From Mesorhabditis belari (Eukaryota > Nematoda > Chromadorea > Rhabditida > Rhabditidae), in NCBI GenBank assembly GCA_958450365.1, contig CAUEEP010000630.1, positions 1 through 64,000 on the forward strand: a stretch of 64,000 nt of DNA, in the 5' to 3' direction. A program made the translations under genes and the position numbers. Below are positions 21,955-33,539 of the stretch, piece by piece; position 1 is the stretch's first letter, and every line of letters begins with the position of its first letter. Under the pieces are notes generated by a model. That model saw only the letters and a list, made by a program, of their open reading frames with translations. It made no database searches and had not been told where the DNA came from.

Positions 21955-22690
21955 CTTCCCGGCATCGAATCGAACTGGTTTTTTTAAAAATATGGCTGAA
22001 ACTACGCTACATCTAAAAAATGTAGAACCCTCCACTTAGACCGTTTTAAGTATTAACTTGCTGAAAACAACAGTAAATTCTAATAGTCTATTAATCACAA
22101 GAAAATTTTCGAAGTGGCCTCCACTCGCTTTGATACAGGCTTCAATTCGCTTCTTTACGCGGCGGAGATAATTAGCATCTTGCCCGAAGCACGGATTCCA
22201 CCCCAACCATCACACTTTTGAAACAGACCTTTGTAGCGGCTTTCGTTTGCGAGTGCCCTTGAGAGCTGGACTGAACAGTTGACGTGATTTTGTGTATTTT
22301 TAGCCACTTCTAGGGTGAAAATCTTCTCATCCGACCAGAGAACATCGTCAATGCGCCGCAGCTTGGAAAAAGCTCCCAATTTCTTGCATTTCTCCTTTCG
22401 GTTTTGCTTGGCTTGATCGGTGAGCACTTGTCTGTTTAACAGTCGATGACTTCGAAGTCCAAGCTCATTTTTCACTATTGATTGAACCGAGAAACGCGAA
22501 ATTTGAAGCTATTTTTGCCATCTTGTTCAAGCTACGATCGTCTTTTCGCTCGATCCTCCTCTTGACGATCCCACGCATTTTTTGGGTGTTAACGGTCCTC
22601 TTTCGCCCTCTTTCGGGCTTGGACTGAACATATCCCCTCTTTTCATTGCTTTACGATCTTCTGGACGGTCTGGATTAATAGCAACGACAA
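21955..22690 (-). mobile_element. Tc1/mariner-superfamily transposon, degenerate
   Basis: Minus strand. An HTH region (about 22,640-22,480, KRTVNTQKMRGIVKRRIERK) is followed by IVKNELGLRSHRLLNRQVLT and then LRRIDDVLWSDEKIFTLEVA. The last piece holds a 'V.WSDEK.F' block with the first catalytic Asp of DD34D/E transposases. It ends near 22,090 in VKKRIEACIKAS-like sequence and the shared Tc1-like terminal segment at 21,955. The segment carrying the later catalytic Asp/Glu pair is missing or scrambled (GLFQKCDGWGGIRASGKM in another frame). Inactive copy. Confidence 0.7.
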
Positions 22691-22717
22691 AAAGAATATT
22701 TGAGCGAGCTTTGAGCG

Positions 22718-23015
22718 AGCGAGCACTCCTCTAATTATTTTCGGTTTTTTATTTCTTTCCATCTAAAGTCCCCACGTTCCTCAAAAAAACCCCTCATTAT
22801 CAGGGATGAAGGAGACTACCCACCGACTCGTGACTGGTGGAAAAGAGACGAGACTCGCCGATGGATTTTTTGCCCCGAAAGGGGCAAAAAGAAAGGGGGA
22901 ATGGGGGAGAGGGGAATATTCTTGTTGAAGAATTTCTCTAGAAAATAAAGAAAATAAAGCTATCGTACTCTTCCCTTTTCGTCGTTCTCTTGCAGTTCTC
23001 TTGCAGAACTAGTCC
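22718..23015. repeat. 295-bp direct repeat, copy 2
   Basis: Second copy of 21,040-21,335, differing by a few G/A indels in homopolymers. Confidence 0.75.
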
Positions 23016-23486
23016 CCCATTCCCCTTTCCCCTTGGTTAAGAAAAATTCGGCAAAAAAGACAAAACGATAAAATTTGGCGAAGTTTTAAGAAAGGAAGGA
23101 GCTTTTCGCGTTTTCCGCTTAGTACAACATTGCCATAAAAGGTATTCAGCTAAGCGCTTGAATGTTCTCAAAAGGTGCATGGGATCCAGTTTATTGAGGA
23201 AAACTATATAAAGCTGCCGATTTTTTTCAAGTTTATGAGCTTTTAGGTGGTTTTAAAAGATATTTAGCTAATATAAGCTAGAAAAAGGCATTCTCTGTCA
23301 AATTAGCCTCCTCTAATAAGCTATAGCTTATTAGAGGAGCTCTAGCTCAGGCTGTTACCTAGCTCTTACCTTAATATCTTCATTTTAAAGAAGAAATCCA
23401 TATTTATAATTAAGAAATTAGTATTTATAGTCATCTACAAATCTTTTCTAAGACTTTTCGCAAGTTTTCGAAACTGCTTAGTTGAT

Positions 23487-23905
23487 AAGTTCAAATAATT
23501 GGAATTCGCTTTGTCAATTAACTGGTAGTGAGCTCACTTTGTAGAAGCCGAAACTCTTCTCTCTTTTACACAATGAAAGCTGTTTTAGAGCTGTATCTTT
23601 TGGATTTAATTTCACCTTTGGTACAAAACCTCGAAATGTTGCAAGCAAAATGAAATTACGATTGCACGCCTAGCGATTACCAACTAGAAGCTGCGAAAGA
23701 CTTATCTAAAGATGAGATTTTTTGACAGAATCAAATCAAATCGATTGTTAGAGCTGCTGCAAAGTAAATAGAGAAAAATAGATCTTCCATTATTTCCGTT
23801 GAACTCGATTCAATCGTGAACAAGTTGAAACTCGCTTTTTTAAACGGTCAACAGAAGGCAGGGAGGATTTTATCTTAGATTGGCAATATGAATGGGTAAT
23901 TTTCG
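23487..23905. repeat. 425-bp direct repeat, copy 2
   Basis: Partner of 6411-6835. Substitutions are few ('actgatagtg' against 'actggtagtg'), so the duplication is recent. Confidence 0.8.
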
Positions 23906-24414
23906 AGGCTTGGATTTGGTCCGGGTTTACAGTTTATTTCACAAATAGTTCATTTCCTAAACCCTGCCCTCTTTCCTCATTTCTACCGTAATCTTGACTC
24001 GATATTTTTACCAAATCTTTCTTTTTTTTTATCTGTTTCTGTGTGAGTTCACAAAGGATATCGATATCGAAATTTATAAAAAGTAGATTAATTGGGTAAA
24101 AATAGAGACAAAATTACGGCATTAAAATCCTAACCAAACCCACATGTTCACAACCATGACCAATGCTAACGATTTGCATTGGGACAGTGTCGTCTCTGCC
24201 CACTGTCGACCAGCAACCCTCCTCGTAACCAACAAACTGAAAAATGGCTTTAAAATTAGAAAATTGTCACTTTTCACATCACTCTTAGCTTAAAAAATTC
24301 ATGTTTCAAAAAGTTTAACTTCAAAACAGTTCCAATCGAATTAATGGGGGTTAGCCTGCCTGCTCTATTTGACTTTATTGGTAATCAACGAACACAGAAA
24401 TGGAAGAATTGCAG

Positions 24415-24490
24415 TGCGCCAGAAAAGGGGTGTTTACAAGAGCAGCACAAAGTACACTAAAAGTTTAGTGTACTTTGTGCTGCTTTGTAG
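24415..24490. repeat. GTGCACC-family element forming a perfect hairpin
   Basis: 'agcagcacaaagtacactaa' pairs perfectly with 'ttagtgtactttgtgctgct' around a loop of about four bases (24,440-24,484). Flanking 'cagtgcgccagaaaaggggt' links it to the dispersed GTGCACC element. Confidence 0.7.
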
Positions 24491-24589
24491 AAGCACTTTC
24501 CAAAACCATTTCTTACTCTCCATGTTACTCTAAGACTCATGTTACTTCTTACTCTAAGAATAATAAAAATTATATAAAATCATCAAAAA

Positions 24590-25260
24590 GCAAAATGTGT
24601 CAAATCCTTCAATTTTTGTATGGGATTTGACACAGTTTGGGTCACAACTTTGAAGATCGATTTCAACTACTTCCCGGCATCGAATCGAACTGGTTTTTTT
24701 AAAAATATGGCTGAAACTACGCTACATCTAAAAAATGTAGAACCCTCCACTTATACGCGTTTTAAGTATTGGCACCTGGCAAAAACAACAGTAAATTTAA
24801 TAGTCTATTGGCCCTCCTTTGGCTTGAATGACTTTTTCTATCCATCTGGGCATCGAGTCGGCCAAATTGCGCAAAACTGAGATCCAATTTGCTTTCATTC
24901 AAGACATAGATAGTACCGAAGCTTTGGATGAAAAGTGTTTCTCCTTCAATTTCGCTTTCATAATCGACCATAGATTTTCGATAAAGTTCAAATCTGGGGT
25001 GCTTTAATCAAAGAAGCACCATTAATCGCAATCCAGCCCGGAAATCGTACCCGGCCTACATTCGAGAGTCTTCCGACAGGTCCCATCATAAGTTTGCTTG
25101 TGTGAACTGGCTAGTTGTCCAGGTAGTACAGCCATCTTTGAGGTAATGTTTGGCTCGCAAATGGAAGTAAACGTGGCTCGTGTATCGAGTATCGTGAGAC
25201 TCGATCTTGAATTGATCGTCTCGAGTGGACCGACCACGTTTCTTGTCATCAAAGAAACTT
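24590..25260 (-). mobile_element. Tc1-like transposase 3' half, frameshifted
   Basis: Minus strand, in several frames: NLNFIENLWSIMKAKLKEKH (the 'P.ENLW...K' block after the catalytic domain) and LADSMPRWIEKVIQAKGGPI then DY stop, the usual Tc1-like C-terminus. Upstream, 25,030-25,250 holds more degraded catalytic-region sequence. The 3' terminal segment (24,664-24,830) is shared with 6.9 and 22.0 kb. Frames shift at least twice, so the element is dead. Confidence 0.7.
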
Positions 25261-25347
25261 TTCACGTAAAAACAATCACAATAAAGTTGGACTTAATTGC
25301 ACCGATTTGAATCTCTAAATTTCTCAAAAAGATTTACACAATTTGAT

Positions 25348-25630
25348 TCAGTTTGCTCGTTCGGCTCCTTGCACGGCAAGTCGATCGGCCATCTCATTCC
25401 CATAAACACCCGGGTGTTTCTCGTAAACAACCTGAAAAATCAGAGAAATGACGGGGTTTCATTCCCAAATAGCTGTTGTGCTAATATTTAAATATTTATC
25501 AACTTCCAAGGTCTTGTTAAAGTTTAAAATAGATATTACACGGATCGATTGCGTCAACTCGCCCAACCTCTTTATCAATTCGGTGTTTTTCACTGGTTCT
25601 CCGGAGCCCGTTTACCACCCTAAACCCAAA
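25348..25630 (-). pseudogene. Ribonuclease H1 fragment (two exons)
   Basis: Minus-strand exon to 25,540 reads GW, a stop, then TGSGEPVKNTELIKRLGELT and QSIR. Exon 25,431-25,348 reads VVYEKHPGVYGNEMADRLAV then QGAERAN and TGA. This matches eukaryotic RNase H1 'NGWKxxxGxPVKNxELI...H(P/S)GxxGNExADRLAxxGA', including the fourth catalytic Asp (MADRLA). Splice phases agree (CGT|gtaata, tttcag|GTT). The TAA replaces a Lys codon of the 'GWK' motif, and exons with the other catalytic acids are absent, so I call it a relic. RNase H domains of retroelements also resemble this, but the intron argues for a host gene. Confidence 0.55.
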
Positions 25631-26059
25631 AATTGTTACTTTGACCATGTTTAAGTTAGTATTAACTTTTAAAACTCACCACGGATGTCCTATCAGGATT
25701 CAATCCAAATATCCAATTAACTCCAGAATTTTTGGTGTACAATAGCGTGACTTGCCTTTTCTGACACTTTAACAATTTTTGTTCGCTTCAATGTGTTTAA
25801 AAAATTTGTTACCGTAAATTTCTTGTAAAACATTTACGAGCTGTTTATCGGTCCTTTTTTGTGAAAATTGATTGAAATGTTTTTATTTATTTTGCCATTA
25901 TGCTTTTTGATGATTTTATATAATTTTTATTATTCTTAGATCAGAAACATGGAGAGTAAGAAATGGTTTTGGAAACTAAAGGGTGACAGATATCAAATTC
26001 AAATATATCAAATACAAAAATGATTTAAATCAACTAATATTCTAAAAACAAGTTATAAG

Positions 26060-26400
26060 AAAATGGTAAGTTAACAACGCAAAAGTTAAAGCAAACAAGC
26101 ATTACTTTTTGAAAAATCTTTGAATTGGTAAACTATAAAGAGTAGCTATAACTATAAAAATTCAGAACAACTATAAAGTTGTTCTGAAGTTTCATTGATG
26201 ATTCTTGAAACACATGAAAAGATTTTAGTACATAGATTAGATAAAAGTAGAGTCGCAATTATGGTAGTTTTTGAGGATTGATTTGAATTAAAAGTCAGAG
26301 TCAAAACAAGCATCGCTTCGACTTTAATCGTCTCACAAAGAAATGCATCACAAAAGTCATGTCATCATGCTCGTCATCGTCCTCGTCGTAAGTTGGCTTG
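26060..26400. repeat. Tandem-type duplication of a gene 3' end, copy 1
   Basis: 26,060-26,400 repeats as 26,950-27,230. The shared piece contains the 3' UTR and last codons of the minus-strand gene at 27,127, but here it is cut off after about 60 coding bases. A hairpin 'cagaacaactataaagttgttctg' is at 26,164-26,187. Confidence 0.7.
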
Positions 26401-26588
26401 TTGAGAATCAAAAATCAAGCTTATAGCCAAATTTCCAAAAAGATACACTTAGTAGTTTCGCTTCAAATGTTTTGTGAAATGCAAGTTTTGTGAAAATTCG
26501 TAAATTTGGCATTTCTTGAAAACGAGTTTTTGAATCGTTCTGAAAATTTGGATATAAGCTTGATTTTTGATTCTCTACAACTTTTCCA

Positions 26589-26891
26589 TTGATATCAAAA
26601 TGGGTTTCTTTTGAAGAAAGTGCTCAAACTGTCACACATGACAATAGCCGGCAGTTTTCGATTCACCAACCTAATACAAACGATCCGTGTAATACACGAG
26701 TACTAATGAAACAATCTTCCAGAGAAATTTCAGGAGAATATTTGGATACATTTACAACGTGGACCCCAGCCTATTATCCGTGGGCTTTTGATCGGAAGCT
26801 ACAAATAGCCCACCTCGAACAATATGGGCCATTAAAGATGACCGGAACTTTTATGCAAATGGTTTGTATTCAGTGTAGTGGGGCAAGCTGA
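26589..26891 (+). CDS. Unrecognised open frame
   Basis: A 100-codon open frame of balanced composition (REISGEYLDTFTTWTPAYYP then WAFDRKLQIAHLEQYGPLKM), with Trp, Tyr and Pro frequencies unusual for chance frames in AT-rich DNA. No domain is recognised. No intron is required but the start is arbitrary. It lies between the two copies of a duplicated segment, so it may be a fragment of a third gene. Confidence 0.25.
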   Translation: MISKWVSFEESAQTVTHDNSRQFSIHQPNTNDPCNTRVLMKQSSREISGEYLDTFTTWTPAYYPWAFDRKLQIAHLEQYGPLKMTGTFMQMVCIQCSGAS

Positions 26892-27126
26892 AAACAGACA
26901 AAAGACCTTTTTTCTGTTTTAATCTCATTCCATCCCATGTAAGTTTGGTAAGTTCAAAACGCAAAAGTTAAAGCAAACAAGCATTACTTTTTGAAAAATT
27001 TTTGAATTGGTAAACTATAAAGTAGCTATAACTATAAAAATTCAGAACAACTATAAAGTTGTAGTTTTTGGTAGTATGGTACAACTATGGTAGTTTTTGA
27101 AGATTGATTTGAATTAAAAGTCAGAG

Positions 27127-28190
27127 TCAAAACAAGCATCGCTTCGACTTTAATCGTCTCACAAAGAAATGCATCACAAAAGTATCACGCTCGCGAGCGC
27201 CGTAAGTTCGCCTGGGTTCTTTGGCCATCAAAAATCTCAAATCATCCACGCAACCACTCTTCTTAAAACACTGTACTGAAATAAAGTCCTCAACTTTGTA
27301 GAAAAGCCTTCCTCTCAATTCCAACTCCATTTCTCTACAAAGCTTCACATCTTCTGCACTTTTCCATAAAGGATTAGCAGCAAAAGTATCATGTTCGTCA
27401 TCATCCTCGTCGTTCGGATAAAATCGAAGAGAAATGAGGATCTGGCAATTCTCGTTTTCACTGGGCAATACGTTTTTTATTATCCATTCTGGGCAACACT
27501 TCGGCATTCCATAGGGCGCGTTAATTTCAATGAACTCAACTCGAGTCTTCAATAGGGCCTGCCACAATTCTTCGTCAAGTGAAAATGTTAAATCATAAGG
27601 TGTTAAATCATGAAGTGAAATTGCCTTGCAAAAACTCAGTCCACTTTCGATGAAATTTATCAAACCATGAGCGGCACCCAGTTCTGCAGAATCTTCCGTT
27701 TCCGTGCCGAAATGCGCCGATTCCGTGACTTTACAGTTAAATACGTCACAGATCAGGTCCAACCAGGTTTCCGTGATGTGTTCGATATACAAACACTCCA
27801 CAAGTTTCACTTTTTTTAGCAAAACTTTGAGCGGGGGCTCTTTGAGCGCGGCGCGGATCTCGTCCTCTTCCAATTGCAAATCGCGAAAGCCATCATTAAA
27901 GTTCAAATGTCGAGTGCTTGTAACGTTTCCTAGAAGTGAAATAGAGAAAGATTTTTGTTGCAAGAGATCGAATTCGTGAGAAGATTCATTCTTCGTGACA
28001 GTAGCAATGAAAGAATTTGAATTTTCGATAAAATCGAAATCCGCTTTATCAGCTCGTTTCCCGAATAGACCGTTAGCCAAGACTTTACGGCGAAGATAAT
28101 GATTGGTTTTTAAGAGTTGAAGATTCTCTTTAGGACCCGGTTTCGAAATAAAAGACTTGAATCTTTTGAAGAATCTGATTTTGATTTAAT
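27127..28190 (-). CDS. Unrecognised protein, long exon (at least 317 aa)
   Basis: The longest uninterrupted frame in the window. It is open from about 28,188 to a stop at 27,127, but has no ATG near its 5' end; the first plausible codons are KIRFFKRFKSFISKPGPKEN. The protein alternates hydrophobic and charged segments (LKEPPLKVLLKKVKLVECLY; NCQILISLRFYPNDEDDDEH) without membrane spans or a signal peptide. Its texture resembles F-box-associated (FBA_2/DUF38-like) regions of large nematode families, and an F-box exon may be missing upstream. That is only an impression. The 5' end lies inside the arm of an inverted repeat (28,150-28,400), which probably truncated it. Confidence 0.6.
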
Positions 28191-28400
28191 CATTACAAGT
28201 TGAACCTTTTTTGCTTTCTCCTCACTTTGAAGTATGAATACCCTAACAAACACTTTGTTTCTTTTTAATTAAACCTAAACCCAATTAAACCTAAACCCAT
28301 TTAAACCTAAACCCAAAGATCTTATTAGATAGAAAAACTTAACCGCTAACGACCTCACTTTGAAACATTCTTTCTTCTAACAAACACTTTGTCTAAAAAC
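28150..28400. repeat. Inverted repeat left arm
   Basis: Reverse complement of 29,640-29,890 ('acaaagtgtttgttaggg', 'gaggtcgttagcggttaag'). Includes telomere-unlike triplicated 'aattaaacctaaaccca' units at 28,266-28,316. Confidence 0.75.
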
Positions 28401-29255
28401 TTTTAGTTGTTAGACAGTTGTCTTGGGATCTCCTCTAAACCTTCCCCCAGCTAACTACTAAAATATTACTTAAAGAATTTCATTTTTCTTTTGGTTTTAT
28501 AAATTTTTGAAAAAATCTTATAGATATTATTTTTACGATTTTCCAAAGAAAATTTAGGCTTCTAGGTTAAATGTTCGAACCAGAAGCTAGATTTTTTTGA
28601 GAAGAACTCTTAAAGCCAGAAACACATTCCACATGGAGTTCAGCATTAAAAAAACTAGCTTCTGGTCTGAGCAATTGACTTAAAAAGCCTCATACAATCA
28701 CTTTAATATTAAATTCTTTTTTGCCTCATGCATCTCTAGTTCATCGTTTCAGCTCAAACTTCACTAGAATAGCTTCTCATTTCCAAAGGCCTCGTTTTGA
28801 AGCATTCATCTTTTGACCTGGAAACCAAGGTTTTCCCAATTAACTACTAAATAACAATAAGCATAATGATAAACTGAAATGGGTGGCTTTTGGTTTTTAT
28901 AAACCCAAAATCCTCAGATCAAATCTATTCGAAGAAACACTAGTTGTTTAAAACTTTTCTTGACCCACTAACTGAAACACTCTTTTTCTCTATCAAGAAA
29001 TGCTCGCTTTTTACGATTTTACAATATAATTTTTTTAACAATACTTTCTCTAAATCCTCTAGAGCTTTTTTCGTAAATGATTAAAGATTAAAAAGTGTGA
29101 TTAAGCTGGAAATGCCCTTCCCGAAGTTGCGTTTGATCTCCACCGTGTCTGATTTTTGTTCGTTGCATTTTAAGTGACTTTGTCATTTTATGGATTCCCA
29201 AACACAGCTAATCAAAATTACAAAAAGTCCGACTCGTTGCTTGACAGTTTCTTCC

Positions 29256-29372
29256 ACATAAACCTCCTTTGGTGTTTATATAAAAAAGATAGAGCACACT
29301 CAATTACATAAGTTACCAAATTTTCAGGAAGATCCCTCCAACCGTTTACTCTAGATGACAGTTTATCGATTT
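29256..29372 (-). repeat. Copy of EXOSC10 3' flank
   Basis: The minus strand repeats the sequence downstream of the EXOSC10 stop at 9,450-9,580 ('cgataaactgtcatctagag' to 'aaaggaggtttatgtggaag'). Only noncoding 3' sequence is carried. It lies in the 1.2 kb spacer of the inverted repeat. Confidence 0.75.
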
Positions 29373-29639
29373 TGTGAAAAAAATGATCCTTTGTTGAGTT
29401 GAGGCGCTGTTTGAGTTCTCTTTTAAATATTATTTTGTAGAAAATTAGTTACCTACGGATATCAAACGCCAATCATTTGACAAAGTCTGCTATTTTAGAA
29501 ATCTCTTTCATTTTCGGCGCCGACTCCGCCTCCCCAACCCAATATTTATCGGATTTGAATTTCCCAAAAATTTACTCAAAATGCATCCCACAAAGACCAT
29601 TCACCCATATTTATATAAGAAGAAAAGGGAAAAGAATAC

Positions 29640-29890
29640 TAAAATTTTGACCGGCTCTTTCGCTAAATCAAAGTGTTTGTTAGAAGAAAGAATATTTCAA
29701 AGTGAGGTCGTTAGCGGTTAAGTTTTCTAATCTGATAAGGTTGTTGCAAGATTTGATTAAAAAACAAAGTGTTTGTTAGGGTATTCATACTTCAAAGTGA
29801 GGAGAAAGCAAAAAAGGTTCAACTTGTAATGATTAAATCAAAATCAGATTCTTCAAAAGATTCAAGTCTTTTATTTCGTTTTTAGATTAA
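29640..29890. repeat. Inverted repeat right arm
   Basis: Partner of 28,150-28,400. With the spacer, the structure spans 1.74 kb. Confidence 0.75.
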
Positions 29891-29899
29891 GATTAACAA

Positions 29900-32075
29900 G
29901 TTTCAATGGAATTCTTGAGTTCTTTATTCTTTTTTGCACATGAATGAATGTGGAAATGAATGTTTCACTTTTGACCGGCTCTTTCGCTAAATCTAAATTG
30001 TAATTTTTTTGATGTAACAAGATCTTTAAACAGATTTAAAATGACAAAGCTAAAAAACAAAACTACTTTTTTTTCATCTATTTCATCTTTTAATCATCTA
30101 TCAGCTTTTCAAAATGATCCATAATCTAACATCGAAAACAGAAAGAATATTTTTTAAACAACTTTTAGTTTTTAAACCAAAAACAACTTCCTCTCTTTAC
30201 AAAACAAAGTTTCAAAGAGCTTAGCCTCAAAAGCTTCTCGAAACGCAATGCTCGTCTTTGCATTCTTCAAAAATGCATTTTTTCATTCGATGCAAATTAT
30301 CAATCCTATTTTATCGTGTTTAAAATCTGGAAAACTAAACATTTAGTTCTCAAAACTTAATTGCAAGTTTCAAATATTTAAGGTTCAAAGAGGTTATCGG
30401 AGCATAATCTCTACCCTCTTCCCGCCCTTAAAAATCACAGACCTACCAGTTTTTGTAAATTTTGATTGCTCAAACATTTAAATAATACTCAAGTATCACG
30501 GTAATCGGATCAAAGTTTTGATCAAATTTTTTCCCAACTTGTCCGGTTTTTCCTCTACTCTTTTTCTCACATTGAAACTCGAAAATTGAAAATCCCGGGC
30601 GCAATTATTTTCGAACAGAAAAAGCGAAAGAGTACGAAAATTCACCATTAAACGAGATATGTCACCATTAAATTAATAGAACGACTATCAACCTTATAAA
30701 CAATGAAACACAACATTTTTGAGAAAAAGAACTCATGAAAAACTCTGGAAAATTCAGTCTAAAATCAGCCATCTCGTTTTTACGCGAGTCTTTCAACTCA
30801 TTTGTCTGTTGCTTTGGAAAACCATCCTAAAATTTCAAAGCTAAACTTGATGAAAGTAATGGATTTTGGCATAAATAAAGCTTTCCGACAAATTCTGCTT
30901 GCAAACTATCTTGAAACATCGATTTTCAATAAGGATAACATGCAGAAAATGAGAAAAGGGCAATAGTGAATTGATGTGAGCGCTGACAACCCTCTAAGCA
31001 ACGAAACACATTATTTTTGTCTAAGACTTCTGGCCTAGCTTGTTTGGCCTTTTGGCCAAATCTGGAAAATCGTTTTCAGACCAACTAAGGCTGGTCTGAA
31101 AGCGATTTTCCAGATTTTCCAGAGCCTAAGTAGGAGAAAGTAACATTGTCAGTAACAGAGAACCAAGATAGTAACATTGTCTGGCACGAATCAAGATGGC
31201 TAAAAATTTGCAACCTAGGGTTTTCGGGATGAAGAATCCGAATCTAACATCAGTTTTTCACAAAAAGTCAAAGCTGGTACCAGATTTGGATTCTCATTCA
31301 CCCAACAAAAGTTTCAAGAATTGCACCTTAATTTCGAGTTTGACAGCTTTGTTTGAGCACTTGCTTTATCAAAATCAGCGATGGTTTGAGCATTTTGAAA
31401 CATGCATTTGAGACAGAGCTTTTCATTTTCAACAAACCCAAGGCTTTTCTCTTCCAAAATCTATCTGCTTCCAATTATTTGAGCTCCTCATTTTCTGTTC
31501 ACTTTTTGCATTTCTTTTCATTTCCAACCCTTTTTGGCCTCTATTTTTATGTGTGTGAAGGGGTTTTAATGAATGGAGGCCAATTCCAGCGTCTCTTTTC
31601 CCCATTTCTTTTTCCAATTTTTTCCACATCCAAATGATCAAGTGCCAGAGTGCTGGAAACATTTTGTTTGAAAGATTTCAAGCGTAATTCGAAATTGCGA
31701 GTTTCAAATGATCTAGATATGTCTCCTTACTTCGTCTGAGGCTTTTCATTGTAGAATTTGTTTTTAGATTCTTTATAGAAATGATATGTGTTCTTTTTAT
31801 TGCTGTTTTCCAAATCAAGTATTTGAGAGTCTTGTCAAGAATAAATCAGATAAAAAGAGTCGGCTTTAGGAGAAGAGGATTACGAGTTTCAAAATGTTGA
31901 TGAGTCAAAAATCCCGGGGTAGGGTAATGGTTTCGTTAGGTCATTGATCACTTAAAATATCTATAAGCAAATGAAAGAATTGTTCGGGATTTTTTAACGA
32001 AGAACCAAAATAGTCTAGACTCCAATTCTTTTCATAGGAAAAAATAGGAAAAAAGTTGTGTTTCAGAATTTATCT
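29900..32075. other. No gene recognised
   Basis: AT-rich, with one strong hairpin at 31,065-31,115 ('ctggaaaatcgttttcagac' against 'gtctgaaagcgattttccag'). Open frames at 31,196-31,662 are Phe/Ser/Lys-rich without motifs. Confidence 0.45.
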
Positions 32076-32077
32076 GT

Positions 32078-32545
32078 TATGAATTCGATAAAACAGCGGC
32101 TGGCTAACAATGAAGCATTCTCCTAGAAAAATCTAGCTAAAGATTTGGTATTATGAGTTACAAAATGACTTCTCTTGTCTCTTTACTGCTCTATAACTTG
32201 CTTATCCACTTTTTTAAACCAATTTTAAGTAATTTTAAGGCAATCTAAACATAAACATTCTTTTCTTTCTTCCTTCGGTCTTAGAAATTCCAGTCACCTA
32301 CAATAAGTTTGTCTCTTTTCCAGCAAGAACTGCCAGAATTTGGAATCGACTCCCCAGAGTTTTCAGAGAGTCCAATAGTCTTAAAGCCTTTAAATCTGTA
32401 GACGATCTTGATGAAAGCTCTAGTGGATCCTTGACGTTATCTGTGCTACCCATAACATTATATCGTGTAGTTTTTTATCGGCCCTTTTCGGTTTATTTGT
32501 ATGAATTGATGTGTTTTAGTCTTAAATCTAGCGCACTTTATCTCA
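32078..32545 (+). mobile_element. LINE 3' end, copy 2
   Basis: Same sequence as 13,810-14,275, including the frame FPARTARIWNRLPRVFRESN. A few bases are deleted before it ('gtttgtctcttttcc'). Confidence 0.65.
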
Positions 32546-32639
32546 GGTCCTAAAGTAGCTATCAAATTTGACTCTTGACTACTGTCTACTATCAAATTTG
32601 ACTACTGTCTCGAAAGTCGAAGAATTAAGTTTCAAATTG

Positions 32640-33095
32640 TTGTGTTTAAGTATATCAATCAATAATTGATATACTTCAACAAAAAAAACACAAGTAGGTC
32701 TAAATTTGGATTTTCGGATCACTAGACAATACATTTTTGACAGTACTTTACTTCTACTAGATTGGCTCAGCCTTCTTAGAATACCTAGGAGCTACTAGGT
32801 ATTCTAAGAAACAACAAGCACTTTAGGGTACAGTGCTAACTGCTATATCCTAGATACGGTCTATACTTTCTTTGGTACTATGTACCGTACCCGTTTGTTC
32901 GATAAAACAGCGGCTGGCTAACAATGAAGCATTCTCCTAGAAAAATCTAGCTAAAGATTTGGTATTATGAGTTACAAAATGGCTTCTCTTGTCTCTTTAC
33001 TGCTCTATAACTTGCTTATCCACTTTTTTAAAGCAATTTTAAGTAATTTTAAGGCAATCTAAACATAAACATTCTTTTCTTTCTTCCTTCGGTCT
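32640..33095. repeat. Mosaic: hairpin, TGACAG repeat, LINE copy 3
   Basis: Hairpin 'agtatatcaatcaataattg' at 32,650, then the end of the 17.7 kb repeat (32,705-32,745), then a third copy of the LINE upstream region (32,818-33,095) lacking the coding end. Confidence 0.65.
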
Positions 33096-33199
33096 TCACA
33101 TCAGATCATCAGATCAAAAATTATTCCTGGCTGGAAAGTACGAGCTTGTTTGATTTTGTAGCTTAATAAAATGCTTGACCTAGGCTTGACTTGACCAGG

Positions 33200-33420
33200 G
33201 TCGTTTTGAAGGCAAGTTCAGAAGCCAAGACTGGTCTTGCCTGGCTTGGCTTTGCTATGGGTCTAGGTTTACTACAAGCTTGGTCCACAAAATCCCTTGC
33301 TCTGACTTCTGGCCTGGTCTGACTTCTAGCTTACCAGCTTACCTGGTAAACCTGGCTTACTATGTAAGCTGGTAAATGGCCTGGCCTTTATGCCTCTGGA
33401 CTAGTCTATGAGCCAAAGGC
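33200..33420. repeat. CTGGCTTGG/CTGGTAAG repeat, copy 1
   Basis: 'tggctttgctatgggtctag' to 'ctctggactagtctatgagc' repeated at 35,462-35,630. Confidence 0.75.
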
Positions 33421-33539
33421 CACGAACTAATGACTAAATATTACCTGCTTTTCATGTTGTTTTTTCTCAGTCAATCTTTATAAGATGCATAATATAAGAT
33501 ATATAAAAAGTGGATATATTGAATAAGAAATAGAAAGAA

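Noticed and set aside
21040..23015. LTR retrotransposon
   Set aside because: No TG..CA ends, primer-binding site or reverse transcriptase between the direct repeats.
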